From Lachnospiraceae bacterium (GTDB lineage Bacteria > Bacillota > Clostridia > Lachnospirales > Lachnospiraceae), in NCBI GenBank assembly GCA_024680055.1, contig JAILCP010000054.1:95759-134761 (forward strand): a DNA stretch of 39,003 bases. Reading direction: 5' to 3'. Numbering within the stretch: position 1 is the stretch's first letter; each line of letters opens with the position of its first letter. This document shows, one piece after another, positions 1-8,163 of the stretch. The notes beneath the pieces were generated by a model, which saw only the letters and a program-made list of their open reading frames with translations, was not told where the DNA came from and ran no database searches. Position numbers and translations under genes: made by a program.

Positions 1-641
1 ACCTTTTGATTTCAATGTTGAGAAATGTTATTCCTGATCGAGTACGTGTACCGTCCTTTATCGTAGTAGTAGCATCTTTCGTAACTATGGTTCAGTTCCT
101 TGTACAAGGTTTTGTTCCAAGTTTATATGATTCTTTAGGAATCTATATTCCATTGATCGTAGTTAACTGTATTATCTTAGGACGTGCAGAAAGCTATGCA
201 TCAAAGAATCCTCCACTTCCTTCTTTATTCGACGGAATTGGTATGGGTCTTGGATTTACATGTAGTATTACAATTATCGGTGCTTTCCGTGAGTTTATCG
301 GTGCAGGACAGGTACTTGGTCATCAGGTACTTCCAATTGCTGATATGGCATCCGGAACACCTGGATATGTTCCTGTAACTATTTTCGTACTTGCTCCTGG
401 TGCATTCTTTGTACTTGGTTCTTTAACTGCAGTAATCAATGCAATTAACAACCATAAAAAAGCACAGGGCAAGAAAGTAAAAGCTGCTCAGGGATGTGGC
501 GCATGTCCATCTAAGGATTCTTGTCCTTCCGCAAATTCAGCTGAAGGATGTTCCGGTGAAGCAAAAGCTGCAAAAGCTCCTAAAACAGAAGCTCCAAAAG
601 CTGAAGGAACAACTGAAACAGAGAAAAAAGTAGAGGAATAG
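1..641 (+). CDS. rnfE: RnfE, membrane subunit of the Rnf complex (5' end missing)
   Basis: This is a membrane subunit of the Rnf complex, which couples electron transfer from reduced ferredoxin to NAD+ to ion pumping across the cytoplasmic membrane. The frame is already open at base 3 and lacks the usual RnfE N-terminal membrane segments, so the true start lies upstream of the window; the in-frame TTG at 6 is not a start. Visible family segments include VNCIILGRAE, repeated hydrophobic helices and the GMGLGF stretch. After the last helix comes an unusual soluble tail with four cysteines (codons between 495 and 551) followed by a repeated Ala/Lys/Pro/Glu region. Thirteen bases separate it from rnfA, which fits one operon (rnfE, rnfA, rnfB). 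The family call is secure from sequence and neighbours. Confidence 0.93.
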   Translation, partial: LLISMLRNVIPDRVRVPSFIVVVASFVTMVQFLVQGFVPSLYDSLGIYIPLIVVNCIILGRAESYASKNPPLPSLFDGIGMGLGFTCSITIIGAFREFIGAGQVLGHQVLPIADMASGTPGYVPVTIFVLAPGAFFVLGSLTAVINAINNHKKAQGKKVKAAQGCGACPSKDSCPSANSAEGCSGEAKAAKAPKTEAPKAEGTTETEKKVEE

Positions 642-654
642 GAGGGAAATTGAT

Positions 655-1230
655 ATGGAGAATTTATTAGTAATTACCATAGGTGCAGCGCTTGTTAATA
701 ACGTTGTATTAAGCCAGTTCCTTGGTTTATGTCCTTTCCTCGGTGTTTCTAAAAAAGTTGAAACAGCAGCCGGAATGGGCGGTGCGGTAATCTTCGTTAT
801 CACACTTGCATCTTTGGTTTGTGGAATTATTGAAAAATTTATTTTAGTACCTGCCAACCTTGATTATTTAAATACTATCGTATTCATTTTAATCATCGCT
901 GCGCTTGTACAGTTCGTTGAAATGTTCTTACATAAATCTATGCCAGCATTATACAATTCACTTGGTGTATATCTTCCTTTGATTACTACCAACTGTGCTG
1001 TACTTGGTATTGCTCTTAAGAATGTTCAGAACGGATATGGCATTATTGCCGGAACAGTGAATGGTATGTTTACAGCAATCGGTTTTGCGATTTCAATCAT
1101 AATCCTTGCCGGTATTCGTGAGCAAATTCAGTACAATGATTTTCCGGAGGCATTTAAAGGATCTGCCAGCGTTCTTATTACAGCAGGTTTAATGGCAATT
1201 GCTTTCTTCGGATTTTCAGGAATCATTTAG
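655..1230 (+). CDS. rnfA: RnfA, membrane subunit of the Rnf complex
   Basis: RnfA is an integral membrane subunit of the ferredoxin:NAD+ oxidoreductase and is homologous to RnfE. The protein has 191 residues, the usual length, with about six hydrophobic helices. The N-terminal VNNVVLSQFLGLCPFLGVS segment and the central ITTNCAVLG segment are family hallmarks; in characterised Rnf/Nqr complexes the Cys residues of such segments bind an iron-sulfur cluster within the membrane. The start is ATG with a GGAGGG ribosome binding site (641-646). It lies between rnfE and rnfB, with 15 bases before rnfB, so the genes are surely co-transcribed. Nothing is unusual in it. Confidence 0.96.
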   Translation: MENLLVITIGAALVNNVVLSQFLGLCPFLGVSKKVETAAGMGGAVIFVITLASLVCGIIEKFILVPANLDYLNTIVFILIIAALVQFVEMFLHKSMPALYNSLGVYLPLITTNCAVLGIALKNVQNGYGIIAGTVNGMFTAIGFAISIIILAGIREQIQYNDFPEAFKGSASVLITAGLMAIAFFGFSGII

Positions 1231-1245
1231 TAGGGAGGCAAAGAT

Positions 1246-2031
1246 ATGAACGGAATTATTATTGCCGGAGTATTGATTGCCGGTGTAGGTATTTTTATCG
1301 GTATTTTCCTTGGAGTTGCCGGTGAAAAATTTGAAGTTGAAGTAGACCCTAGAGAAGCAGCTATTTTAGATACACTTCCTGGAAATAACTGTGGTGGTTG
1401 TGGATATCCCGGATGTTCCGGATGTGCAGCAGCCATTGTTAAGGGAGAAGCTGCTGTAAACCAGTGTCCTGTAGGTGGAGCACCTGTCGCTGCAAAAATC
1501 AGTGAAATCATGGGTGTAGAAGCTGAAGAGGGAGTAAAACAGGTTGCATTCGTAAAATGTATCGGTGATTGCGAAAAGGCAAACACCAATTACAAATATA
1601 CAGGTATTGAAGATTGTTCTGTAGCAAAACGTGCTCCGGGCGGCGGTCCAAAAGCCTGCGATTATGGATGTATGGGTTATGGTTCTTGTGTAAAAGCATG
1701 TCAGTTTGATGCAATCCATATTGTTAACGGAATTGCAGTTGTTGATAAGGATGAATGTAAAGCCTGCGGTAAATGTATCGAGGTTTGTCCTAACCACTTA
1801 ATCGAACTTGTACCATATGAAGCTAAACATATTGTACAGTGCTCTAACCAGGATCTTGGTAAAAAAGTTATGCAGGTATGTAAAACAGGATGTATCGCTT
1901 GTCACCTTTGTGAGAAGAACTGTCCTGTACAGGCAATTACAGTTGAAAATAACGTGGCACACATTGATCAGGATAAATGTATCGGATGTGGAATTTGTGC
2001 ACAGAAATGTCCAAAACAGGTTATTATGTAA
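1246..2031 (+). CDS. rnfB: RnfB, iron-sulfur electron-transfer subunit of the Rnf complex
   Basis: RnfB receives electrons from ferredoxin on the cytoplasmic side. The 261-residue protein begins with one membrane helix (about residues 2-25). A four-cysteine motif follows (CGGCGYPGCSGC, with a further Cys in NQCPVGG), then the RnfB-type CDYGCMGYGSC stretch, then three ferredoxin-like CxxCxxCxxxC motifs beginning CKACGKC, CIACHLC and CIGCGIC. This many clusters resembles RnfB of acetogenic and other clostridia rather than the shorter proteobacterial form. The GGGAGG ribosome binding site lies at 1233-1238. It is the last gene of the operon, and a strong terminator follows 16 bases after the stop. 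Confidence 0.96.
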   Translation: MNGIIIAGVLIAGVGIFIGIFLGVAGEKFEVEVDPREAAILDTLPGNNCGGCGYPGCSGCAAAIVKGEAAVNQCPVGGAPVAAKISEIMGVEAEEGVKQVAFVKCIGDCEKANTNYKYTGIEDCSVAKRAPGGGPKACDYGCMGYGSCVKACQFDAIHIVNGIAVVDKDECKACGKCIEVCPNHLIELVPYEAKHIVQCSNQDLGKKVMQVCKTGCIACHLCEKNCPVQAITVENNVAHIDQDKCIGCGICAQKCPKQVIM

Positions 2032-2047
2032 TTCTGCATTGAAATAT

Positions 2048-2079
2048 AAGGTTGTCGGCTATGGTCGGCAACCTTTTTT
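2048..2079 (+). terminator. Rho-independent terminator of the rnf operon
   Basis: A 12-base-pair stem (2048-2059 with 2064-2075, including two G-U pairs) with a four-base loop is followed by a T run to 2079. It closes the rnf operon just before the next promoter. Confidence 0.9.
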
Positions 2080-2080
2080 C

Positions 2081-2109
2081 TTGTGTAAAATAGGGGTTTG
2101 TGCTATACT
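2081..2109 (+). promoter_or_regulatory. Sigma-A promoter for DUF896-miaB
   Basis: The -35 box TTGTGT (2081-2086) and -10 box TATACT (2104-2109) are separated by 17 bases, and a TGC before the -10 gives an extended -10. It begins directly after the rnf terminator and would start mRNA near 2116, about 26 bases before the DUF896 start. Confidence 0.75.
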
Positions 2110-2141
2110 CATTTAGAATATTATGGGAAAGGAATGCAATT

Positions 2142-2372
2142 ATGACTGAGGAGAAAATTCAGCGTATTAATGAGTTGTATCATAAATCAAAAGGTGAAGG
2201 CCTGACAGAAGCAGAGAAAGAAGAGCAGGCAAAACTTCGTAAAGAATATATTAACGATATTAAGGGCTCCATTGCGGCTCAAATGAAAAATGTCAATATT
2301 ATAGAAAAAGATGGTTCTATTGTAAATGCAGCAGAACAAATGGAAAAGAAGAAGGGAAATAAAGGTGAGTAA
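2142..2372 (+). CDS. DUF896 (YnzC/UPF0291) family small protein
   Basis: This 76-residue protein belongs to the DUF896 family, small helical-hairpin proteins typified by Bacillus subtilis YnzC. Visible family features are IQRINELYHKSKGEGLTEAE near the N-terminus and QAKLRKEYINDIKG after it. Its biochemical role is not known; in B. subtilis ynzC lies in the LexA-controlled yneA operon. I chose ATG 2142 because a GGGAAAGGA-type site lies at 2125-2133 and the family begins there; an upstream in-frame start at 2100 falls within the promoter. The last eight bases overlap the GTG start of miaB, so the two genes are probably translationally coupled. No SOS-type operator is visible upstream. Confidence 0.88.
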   Translation: MTEEKIQRINELYHKSKGEGLTEAEKEEQAKLRKEYINDIKGSIAAQMKNVNIIEKDGSIVNAAEQMEKKKGNKGE

Positions 2373-3822
2373 AATAAATGTAATCAATCCAAAATTGGCA
2401 GAGATTCTGGCAAATGCTCCTTCTAATGATGTGGCACGTCAGGATTATTTTATTTCCATTGCCAAAGAGGAAATTCAGCGAAGAAGTGACGAACTTGGAA
2501 GAAAATTAACCTGTTGTGTCAACACCTTTGGCTGTCAGATGAACGCAAGGGATTCTGAAAAGATATTGGGTGTATTAGAGGCTGCAGGCTATGTGGAATC
2601 AGAAGATGAACACTCTGATTTTGTAATATATAACACTTGTACCGTACGTGAAAATGCCAACAACCGTGTATGGGGACGACTTGGTTATTTAAGCACCATA
2701 AAGAAAAAGAATGCCCAGATGATCATTGCCCTTTGCGGATGTATGATGCAGGAAGACATTGTACGTGAAAAGATCAAGAAAAGCTATCCTTATGTGGACC
2801 TGGTATTTGGAACACATAATATTTATCGCTTTTCAGAGCTTTTGGTACAAACACTGTTTTCCGATTACCAGATTATGGAAATCTTAGATGACAGCAAGAA
2901 AATTGTGGAAGAGCTTCCAATTGTTCGAAAATATGCTTACAAATCCGGCGTCAACATTATGTTTGGCTGTAACAATTTTTGTACCTATTGCATCGTTCCA
3001 TACGTGCGAGGTAGAGAAAAGAGCCGAGAGCCAAAGGATATTATCAACGAAGTAAAGAAACTTGCTGCGGACGGTGTCATTGAAATTATGCTTCTTGGCC
3101 AAAACGTAAATTCTTACGGCAAAGGCCTTGAACATCCGATTTCTTTTGCCGAATTATTGCAGGAAGTGGAAAAGATTGACGGCATAGAACGAATTCGTTT
3201 TATGACTTCCCATCCAAAGGATTTATCCGATGAGCTAATTGATGTTATGGCTCATTCCAAAAAGATTTGCAAACATCTTCATCTGCCGGTGCAGTCAGGA
3301 AGTACCAATCTTTTAAAGAGCATGAACCGTCGTTATACCAGAGAACATTACCTTGCTTTGGTGAAAAAGATTCGAGAAAAACTTCCTGATATTGCCTTGA
3401 CCACTGATATTATTGTGGGATTTCCCGGCGAAACCGATCAGGATTTTGAAGATACCTTATCATTGGTAAAAGAAGTGGAATACGACAGTGCTTTTACCTT
3501 TATTTATTCAAAGAGAACCGGCACACCCGCCGCCTCCTTTGAAAATCAGATTCCGGATGACGTGGTAAAAGAACGATTTGACCGTTTATTAAAAGTGGTT
3601 CAAGAGATTTCTGCCAAAAAGGCCATGGAATATACGGGAAAAGTTGTGGATGTACTGGTAGAAGAAGTGAATGCCCAGGATCCGTCTTTGGTTACCGGAA
3701 GATTGAGCAATAATTCTGTGGTACATTTTGCCGCAGACAAAAAATTCATTGGATCCATTGTGAATGTACACCTGGATGAATGCAAAGGTTTTTACTATTT
3801 GGGAACAATGGTGACAGAATAG
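2365..3822 (+). CDS. miaB: MiaB, tRNA (N6-isopentenyladenosine-37-C2) methylthiotransferase
   Basis: MiaB adds a methylthio group to i6A37 of tRNAs reading codons that begin with U. It is a radical SAM enzyme with two iron-sulfur clusters. In the 485-residue protein, the N-terminal cluster cysteines are C57 (TFGCQMN), C92 (YNTCTVRE) and C126; the radical SAM motif CNNFCTYC has C202, C206 and C209; a C-terminal TRAM domain fills about the last 65 residues. The GTG at 2365 is preferred because a GAAGGG site lies eight bases upstream; the frame stays open further upstream inside DUF896 without family sequence. The roughly 45-residue N-terminal extension is common in clostridial MiaB. The mutS/mutL genes that often follow miaB in Firmicutes are absent; ruvA follows after nine bases. 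Confidence 0.95.
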   Translation: MSKINVINPKLAEILANAPSNDVARQDYFISIAKEEIQRRSDELGRKLTCCVNTFGCQMNARDSEKILGVLEAAGYVESEDEHSDFVIYNTCTVRENANNRVWGRLGYLSTIKKKNAQMIIALCGCMMQEDIVREKIKKSYPYVDLVFGTHNIYRFSELLVQTLFSDYQIMEILDDSKKIVEELPIVRKYAYKSGVNIMFGCNNFCTYCIVPYVRGREKSREPKDIINEVKKLAADGVIEIMLLGQNVNSYGKGLEHPISFAELLQEVEKIDGIERIRFMTSHPKDLSDELIDVMAHSKKICKHLHLPVQSGSTNLLKSMNRRYTREHYLALVKKIREKLPDIALTTDIIVGFPGETDQDFEDTLSLVKEVEYDSAFTFIYSKRTGTPAASFENQIPDDVVKERFDRLLKVVQEISAKKAMEYTGKVVDVLVEEVNAQDPSLVTGRLSNNSVVHFAADKKFIGSIVNVHLDECKGFYYLGTMVTE

Positions 3823-3831
3823 GAGATTAAC

Positions 3832-4440
3832 ATGTACGCTTTTATAAAAGGAACCGTGGATGAAATCGGCGATAATTATGTGGTACTGGACTGCAATGAT
3901 GTGGGCTATGAAATTTTTGTACCTACAACGGTAATTCATTTGATTCCTTCACGGGGTTCACAGATAAAATTGTACACGTATTTAAATGTACGAGAAGACG
4001 CCATGATTTTATATGGCTTTTTATCCAAAGATGATAAAAATATATTTAAAATGTTATTGCAGGTAAGCGGAATCGGCCCAAAGGGTGCTCTTGCCATATT
4101 ATCTGCCTTAACGCCGGACGATTTACGTTTTGCCATTCTGGCCGGAGATGATAAGGCCATTTGCAAGGCTCAGGGAATCGGAAAGAAAATGGCGCAAAAA
4201 CTGATTATTGAATTAAAGGATAAACTTGATTTAAACGAGGCCCTGGAATTATCTTCAAAACATCAACAAGATCAACCTATGTCAGCCTATACCGATGCCA
4301 AAAACGATGCCATCAGTGCTCTGGTTGCTCTTGGATATTCCTCTACGGAAAGTATGCGTGTTGTAACTTCCATTGAAACAACAGAGGATATGGATGCAGA
4401 ACAAATCATTAAACTGGCATTGAAAAAGCTGGCATTTTAA
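3832..4440 (+). CDS. ruvA: RuvA, Holliday junction DNA-binding protein
   Basis: RuvA binds four-way DNA junctions and loads the RuvB motor for branch migration. The protein has 202 residues, the normal length. It has the N-terminal OB-fold (MYAFIKGTVDEI), two helix-hairpin-helix regions (LLQVSGIGPKGALAIL and AQGIGKKMAQKLIIEL), a variable linker and the C-terminal domain (ISALVALGYSSTESMRVV) that contacts RuvB. A GGAG ribosome binding site lies nine bases upstream of the ATG. ruvB follows after 17 bases. RuvC is not encoded here; RecU at 31617 is the likely resolvase partner. Confidence 0.96.
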   Translation: MYAFIKGTVDEIGDNYVVLDCNDVGYEIFVPTTVIHLIPSRGSQIKLYTYLNVREDAMILYGFLSKDDKNIFKMLLQVSGIGPKGALAILSALTPDDLRFAILAGDDKAICKAQGIGKKMAQKLIIELKDKLDLNEALELSSKHQQDQPMSAYTDAKNDAISALVALGYSSTESMRVVTSIETTEDMDAEQIIKLALKKLAF

Positions 4441-4457
4441 CATAAGGGGAAACACTC

Positions 4458-5459
4458 ATGGAAAAAAGAATCATTTCCACTCAATTACAAACCGAAGATT
4501 TAAAAATTGAAACCGGTCTGAGACCTCAGACCCTGGATGAGTATATTGGGCAGGAAAAGGTAAAAAACAATTTAAAAGTCTATATAGAAGCGGCAAAAGA
4601 ACGAGGGGAATCTTTAGATCACGTGCTTTTTTACGGACCGCCGGGTCTTGGTAAAACCACCCTTTCCTGTATTATTGCCAATGAAATGGGCGTGAATGTG
4701 AAAATCACCTCTGGACCCGCCATTCAAAAGCCGGGAGAAATGGCCTCTATTTTAAATAATCTTGGAGAAGGCGATATTCTTTTTGTGGATGAAATCCATC
4801 GCTTGAACCGTCAGGTGGAAGAAGTATTGTATCCCGCCATGGAGGATTACGCCATTGACATTATGATTGGAAAAGGAACCACTGCAAGGTCCATTCGCTT
4901 GGACTTGCCCCGTTTTACCCTGGTGGGAGCCACCACAAGGGCAGGACTTTTGTCGGCACCGCTGAGAGATCGTTTTGGCGTGGTGAACCATTTGGAGTTT
5001 TATACACCGGAGGAATTGAAGATTATTATTATGCATTCCGCAGCCAAGTTGAATGTAGAAATCAATCAGGATGGGGCCTATGAACTGGCTCGCCGATCCA
5101 GAGGAACCCCAAGACTTGCCAACCGTCTTTTAAAACGAGTGAGAGATTTTGCCCAGGTAAAATATGACGGAGTGATTACAAAGGAAGTCACAGATGAGGT
5201 GTTGAATCAGTTAGAGGTGGACAGCTACGGCCTTGATCGAAACGATACCAATATTTTACTTACCATGATGGACAAATTTAACGGAGGTCCTGTGGGGCTT
5301 GATACCTTGGCCGCTGCAATCGGTGAAGATTCAGGAACTATAGAGGATGTTTTTGAACCTTACCTTGTTAAAAACGGATTTATCAATCGTACGCCAAAAG
5401 GCAGAGTTGCAACGGATTTTGCCTACGAACATTTTCATCGCGTAAGAAATGAAGAATAA
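4458..5459 (+). CDS. ruvB: RuvB, Holliday junction branch migration ATPase
   Basis: RuvB is the hexameric AAA+ motor that drives branch migration with RuvA. The 333-residue protein carries Walker A (GPPGLGKTT, residues 60-68), Walker B (DEIH, 111-114), sensor and arginine-finger regions ([17 protein letters not shown]) and a C-terminal winged helix ending in TPKGRVAT. The AAGGGGA site precedes the ATG. It closes the miaB-ruvAB group; I see no convincing terminator before the zapA promoter, so some read-through into zapA is possible. Confidence 0.97.
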   Translation: MEKRIISTQLQTEDLKIETGLRPQTLDEYIGQEKVKNNLKVYIEAAKERGESLDHVLFYGPPGLGKTTLSCIIANEMGVNVKITSGPAIQKPGEMASILNNLGEGDILFVDEIHRLNRQVEEVLYPAMEDYAIDIMIGKGTTARSIRLDLPRFTLVGATTRAGLLSAPLRDRFGVVNHLEFYTPEELKIIIMHSAAKLNVEINQDGAYELARRSRGTPRLANRLLKRVRDFAQVKYDGVITKEVTDEVLNQLEVDSYGLDRNDTNILLTMMDKFNGGPVGLDTLAAAIGEDSGTIEDVFEPYLVKNGFINRTPKGRVATDFAYEHFHRVRNEE

Positions 5460-5471
5460 TCGGGAATACTA

Positions 5472-5500
5472 TTGTAAATTGTTGGTTTTCAAGTTATAAT
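5472..5500 (+). promoter_or_regulatory. Sigma-A promoter for zapA
   Basis: TTGTAA (5472-5477), a 17-base spacer and a perfect TATAAT (5495-5500) lie in the ruvB-zapA gap. A start near 5507 gives a leader of about 33 bases before zapA. Confidence 0.78.
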
Positions 5501-5539
5501 ATACAATATCTTGTAGTTAAAGTGAAAAGGTGGTAGAAT

Positions 5540-5962
5540 ATGACAACGAAATCGAATGCAGAGGTTTTGATTGGCGGAAAAGTGTATACTTTAAGCGGTT
5601 ACGAAAGCGAAGAGTATATGCAGAAGGTTGCCTCTTTTATAAACAAGAAAATAGAAGAGTTATCTACTCAAATGGAGAATTATAATCATTTGTCAATTGA
5701 GCAACGTGCCCTTTTAATGGAGTTGAATCTGGCAGATGAATATTTCAAATGCAAAGAACGGGTAGAACAGTTAGAAGCTGACATTGAAGAATTCAAACAA
5801 GAAGAAGCAGAAATGAAGCATGAGTTAATTTCACTTCAAATCAAACTGGATACCATGAAAGATAATGTTACCGAGTTGGAAACGAAGAACAAAGAATTGA
5901 CTTTAAACAAAGAAAAGCTGGAAGCTTCCCTGGAAGATAAACTTTTAGGTAAAATAAATTAA
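5540..5962 (+). CDS. zapA: ZapA, FtsZ-ring associated cell division protein
   Basis: ZapA binds FtsZ and promotes bundling of protofilaments at the division site. The N-terminal half has the family pattern (VLIGGKVYTLSGYESEEYMQ, then residues resembling ALLMELNLADEYFK). The rest, from about residue 70 to 135, is a long charged coiled coil. At 140 residues it is longer than B. subtilis ZapA (about 85) but typical of clostridial forms with an extended coil. An AAGGTGG ribosome binding site precedes the ATG. It has its own promoter and a terminator directly after the stop, so it is probably largely monocistronic. Confidence 0.87.
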   Translation: MTTKSNAEVLIGGKVYTLSGYESEEYMQKVASFINKKIEELSTQMENYNHLSIEQRALLMELNLADEYFKCKERVEQLEADIEEFKQEEAEMKHELISLQIKLDTMKDNVTELETKNKELTLNKEKLEASLEDKLLGKIN

Positions 5963-5967
5963 ACGAG

Positions 5968-6002
5968 AAACTCCATTTTGCGCATTGTGAAATGGAGTTT
6001 TT
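5968..6002 (+). terminator. Rho-independent terminator after zapA
   Basis: An 11-base-pair perfect stem (5968-5978 with 5990-6000) with an 11-base loop leads into T residues. The right arm contains an in-frame ATG upstream of the next gene, which is why that ATG (5992) was not used as a start. Confidence 0.8.
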
Positions 6003-6021
6003 ATATAATGAGGATGAAGAA

Positions 6022-8151
6022 ATGAAACATGAATTATTGGCGCCGGCAGGTAATCTGAATATTTTTTATGCAGTGATTAACGCAGGAGCAGATGCTGTTT
6101 ATGTGGGAGGACCGAAGTTTTCCGCAAGAGCCTATGCCAAGAATTTTACAGAAGAAGAATTGATCACTGCCATTACCTATGCCCATTTACATCAGGTAAA
6201 AGTGTATATGACGGTGAATACTTTAATTAAAAACAGCGAAATGGATGAATGCATTCAAATGATGATTCCTTTTTATGAGGCAGGACTTGATGGGGTCATT
6301 GTGCAGGATGTAGGTGTTTTGGCTGCTTTTAAGAAGCATTTTCCGGGCATGGAACTTCATAGCAGTACCCAGATGTCCGTTTCCAACGTCTATGGTGCCA
6401 AGCTTATGAAAGAAGCCGGCGTATGCCGTGTGGTTCCATCAAGGGAATTGTCTTTAAAAGAAATCCAAAGAATACATGAGGAAGCGGAAATTGAAATTGA
6501 AAGCTTTATTCATGGAGCGCTGTGTTACAGCTACTCCGGACAATGCCTTTTAAGCAGTGTAATTGGCGGAAGAAGCGGCAACCGCGGACGCTGTGCCGGA
6601 CCGTGTCGTCTTCCTTATGAAGTATTGGATCAATATCATAAAAGGATTTTGAAATCCTCCAATATTTTGTCATTAAAAGATTTGTGTACCATAAACTTTT
6701 TACCAAAACTATTGGATGCAGGGATTTATTCCCTGAAGATTGAAGGAAGAATGAAACAGGCTTCCTATGCCTATACTGTGGTTTCCATTTACCGTAAATA
6801 TCTTGATTATTACGAAAAGTACGGTGGAAAGAATTACAAAGTAAGCAAAGAAGATTACGAGACCCTGATTCAGTCCGGTAATCGTGATGGTTTTACTGAC
6901 GGTTATTACATGAAACACAACGGAAAAGATATGATTACTTCCTCCACGGCAGCCCACAACAGCAGTCAGGGTGAACTGGATGAAAGTATCTTGATAAAAC
7001 CAAAGCAATTACCTGTTTCAGGTTCTGTATTTCTATATAAAAATCAACCGGCCATGTTACAGCTCACTTATAATGATACGGTGATTGCTGTGGAAGGTGG
7101 CATGGTGGAACAAGCCAAAAGCGCCGGCTTAACCAAAGAAAAAATTGAGAAACAATTAAACAAAACCGGCTCTTCCATGTTTTATTTTAAAGAGTTGTTC
7201 TGCGAAACGGAAGATGACTGTTTTCTTCCTGTTTCAGAGTTAAATAATTTGAGACGTCTTGCCATGGAAAATTTGACCAAAGAATTGTGCAATAGACGTT
7301 CTTACGCAAAACCATCTGACCAAGAATTTTTGGAACCAAAGACCTTTACAGGAGGAATCAGCGCTTTGATTTCATCTGCGGATCAGTTTTTCGAAGTCCT
7401 TGCAAAGGATTATATCCGCCGTATTTACGTGGATTTTTTTGCCATGAATTCTGAGGACATGGCAACTTTAAAGGAGTTTATAGCGTCTAACAATGTGGTG
7501 GATAAGGAAATTTATTTTGCTCTGCCATACATTTTGCGAGCAAATAATGAACGCCTTCTTCGCAACTATATGGATGAATTTTTACCGTTTTTATCCGGAG
7601 TGCTGGTTCGTTCCTACGATGAACTGGGCTTTGTAAAAGACTATGGATTAAACATTGTTTCGGATGCTTCCCTATACAGTTTTTCCGATGTATCAAAAAA
7701 GCAGCTGATGGATTTTGGGGTTGCGCAAACCACCATTCCTTATGAATTAAGCGAAAAGGAAATTTTACATCGGGATAACAGCGCAAGCGAATTACAGGTG
7801 TTTGGACGCATTCCGGTGATGATTACTGCCGGTTGCCTTAAGAAAAACACCTTAAAATGCGATCATAAAAGTGAGAAATTTTATTTGAAAGACCGCAAGG
7901 GATACGAATTTATGGCTCGTAATGAGTGTCAGAGCTGTCTTAATATTATATATAACAGCAAGCCTACCTGCTTTTTTAACAAACCGTATGAAGCAGTGTG
8001 TGATTGTATGCGCTTGTCTTTTACCATGGAGTCAAAAGAAGAAACCAAAAACGTTTTAAGCTTATTTGAAAAAAACGTATTACAATTGCCTGTTCAGGCG
8101 GCTTCATTGAATGACTTTACCTGGGGACATTACAAAAAAGGTGTGGAATAA
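6022..8151 (+). CDS. U32 family protein (RlhA/TrhP-like RNA hydroxylation enzyme)
   Basis: U32 'peptidase' proteins are now known mainly as RNA-hydroxylation factors: E. coli RlhA acts on C2501 of 23S rRNA and TrhP acts on tRNA U34. This 709-residue protein begins MKHELLAPAGN, has a TIM-barrel-like N-terminal domain (GADAVYVGG) and the U32 signature ESFIHGALCYSYSGQC followed by CAGPC, giving four cysteines that could hold an iron-sulfur cluster. A long C-terminal half of DUF3656/RlhA type ends with a second cysteine group (CQSC, then PTC). Length and layout are closer to RlhA than to TrhP, but the substrate cannot be decided here. ATG 6022 with AGGA seven bases upstream is preferred over 5992. 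seds follows after 12 bases. Confidence 0.85.
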   Translation: MKHELLAPAGNLNIFYAVINAGADAVYVGGPKFSARAYAKNFTEEELITAITYAHLHQVKVYMTVNTLIKNSEMDECIQMMIPFYEAGLDGVIVQDVGVLAAFKKHFPGMELHSSTQMSVSNVYGAKLMKEAGVCRVVPSRELSLKEIQRIHEEAEIEIESFIHGALCYSYSGQCLLSSVIGGRSGNRGRCAGPCRLPYEVLDQYHKRILKSSNILSLKDLCTINFLPKLLDAGIYSLKIEGRMKQASYAYTVVSIYRKYLDYYEKYGGKNYKVSKEDYETLIQSGNRDGFTDGYYMKHNGKDMITSSTAAHNSSQGELDESILIKPKQLPVSGSVFLYKNQPAMLQLTYNDTVIAVEGGMVEQAKSAGLTKEKIEKQLNKTGSSMFYFKELFCETEDDCFLPVSELNNLRRLAMENLTKELCNRRSYAKPSDQEFLEPKTFTGGISALISSADQFFEVLAKDYIRRIYVDFFAMNSEDMATLKEFIASNNVVDKEIYFALPYILRANNERLLRNYMDEFLPFLSGVLVRSYDELGFVKDYGLNIVSDASLYSFSDVSKKQLMDFGVAQTTIPYELSEKEILHRDNSASELQVFGRIPVMITAGCLKKNTLKCDHKSEKFYLKDRKGYEFMARNECQSCLNIIYNSKPTCFFNKPYEAVCDCMRLSFTMESKEETKNVLSLFEKNVLQLPVQAASLNDFTWGHYKKGVE

Positions 8152-8163
8152 AGGGAGATACTT

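Noticed and set aside
6004-6009. Perfect TATAAT before the U32 gene
   Set aside because: No -35 box lies at a usable distance (TTGTGA is 13 bases away, TTGCGC 20), and the leader would be only a few bases; it overlaps the zapA terminator end.
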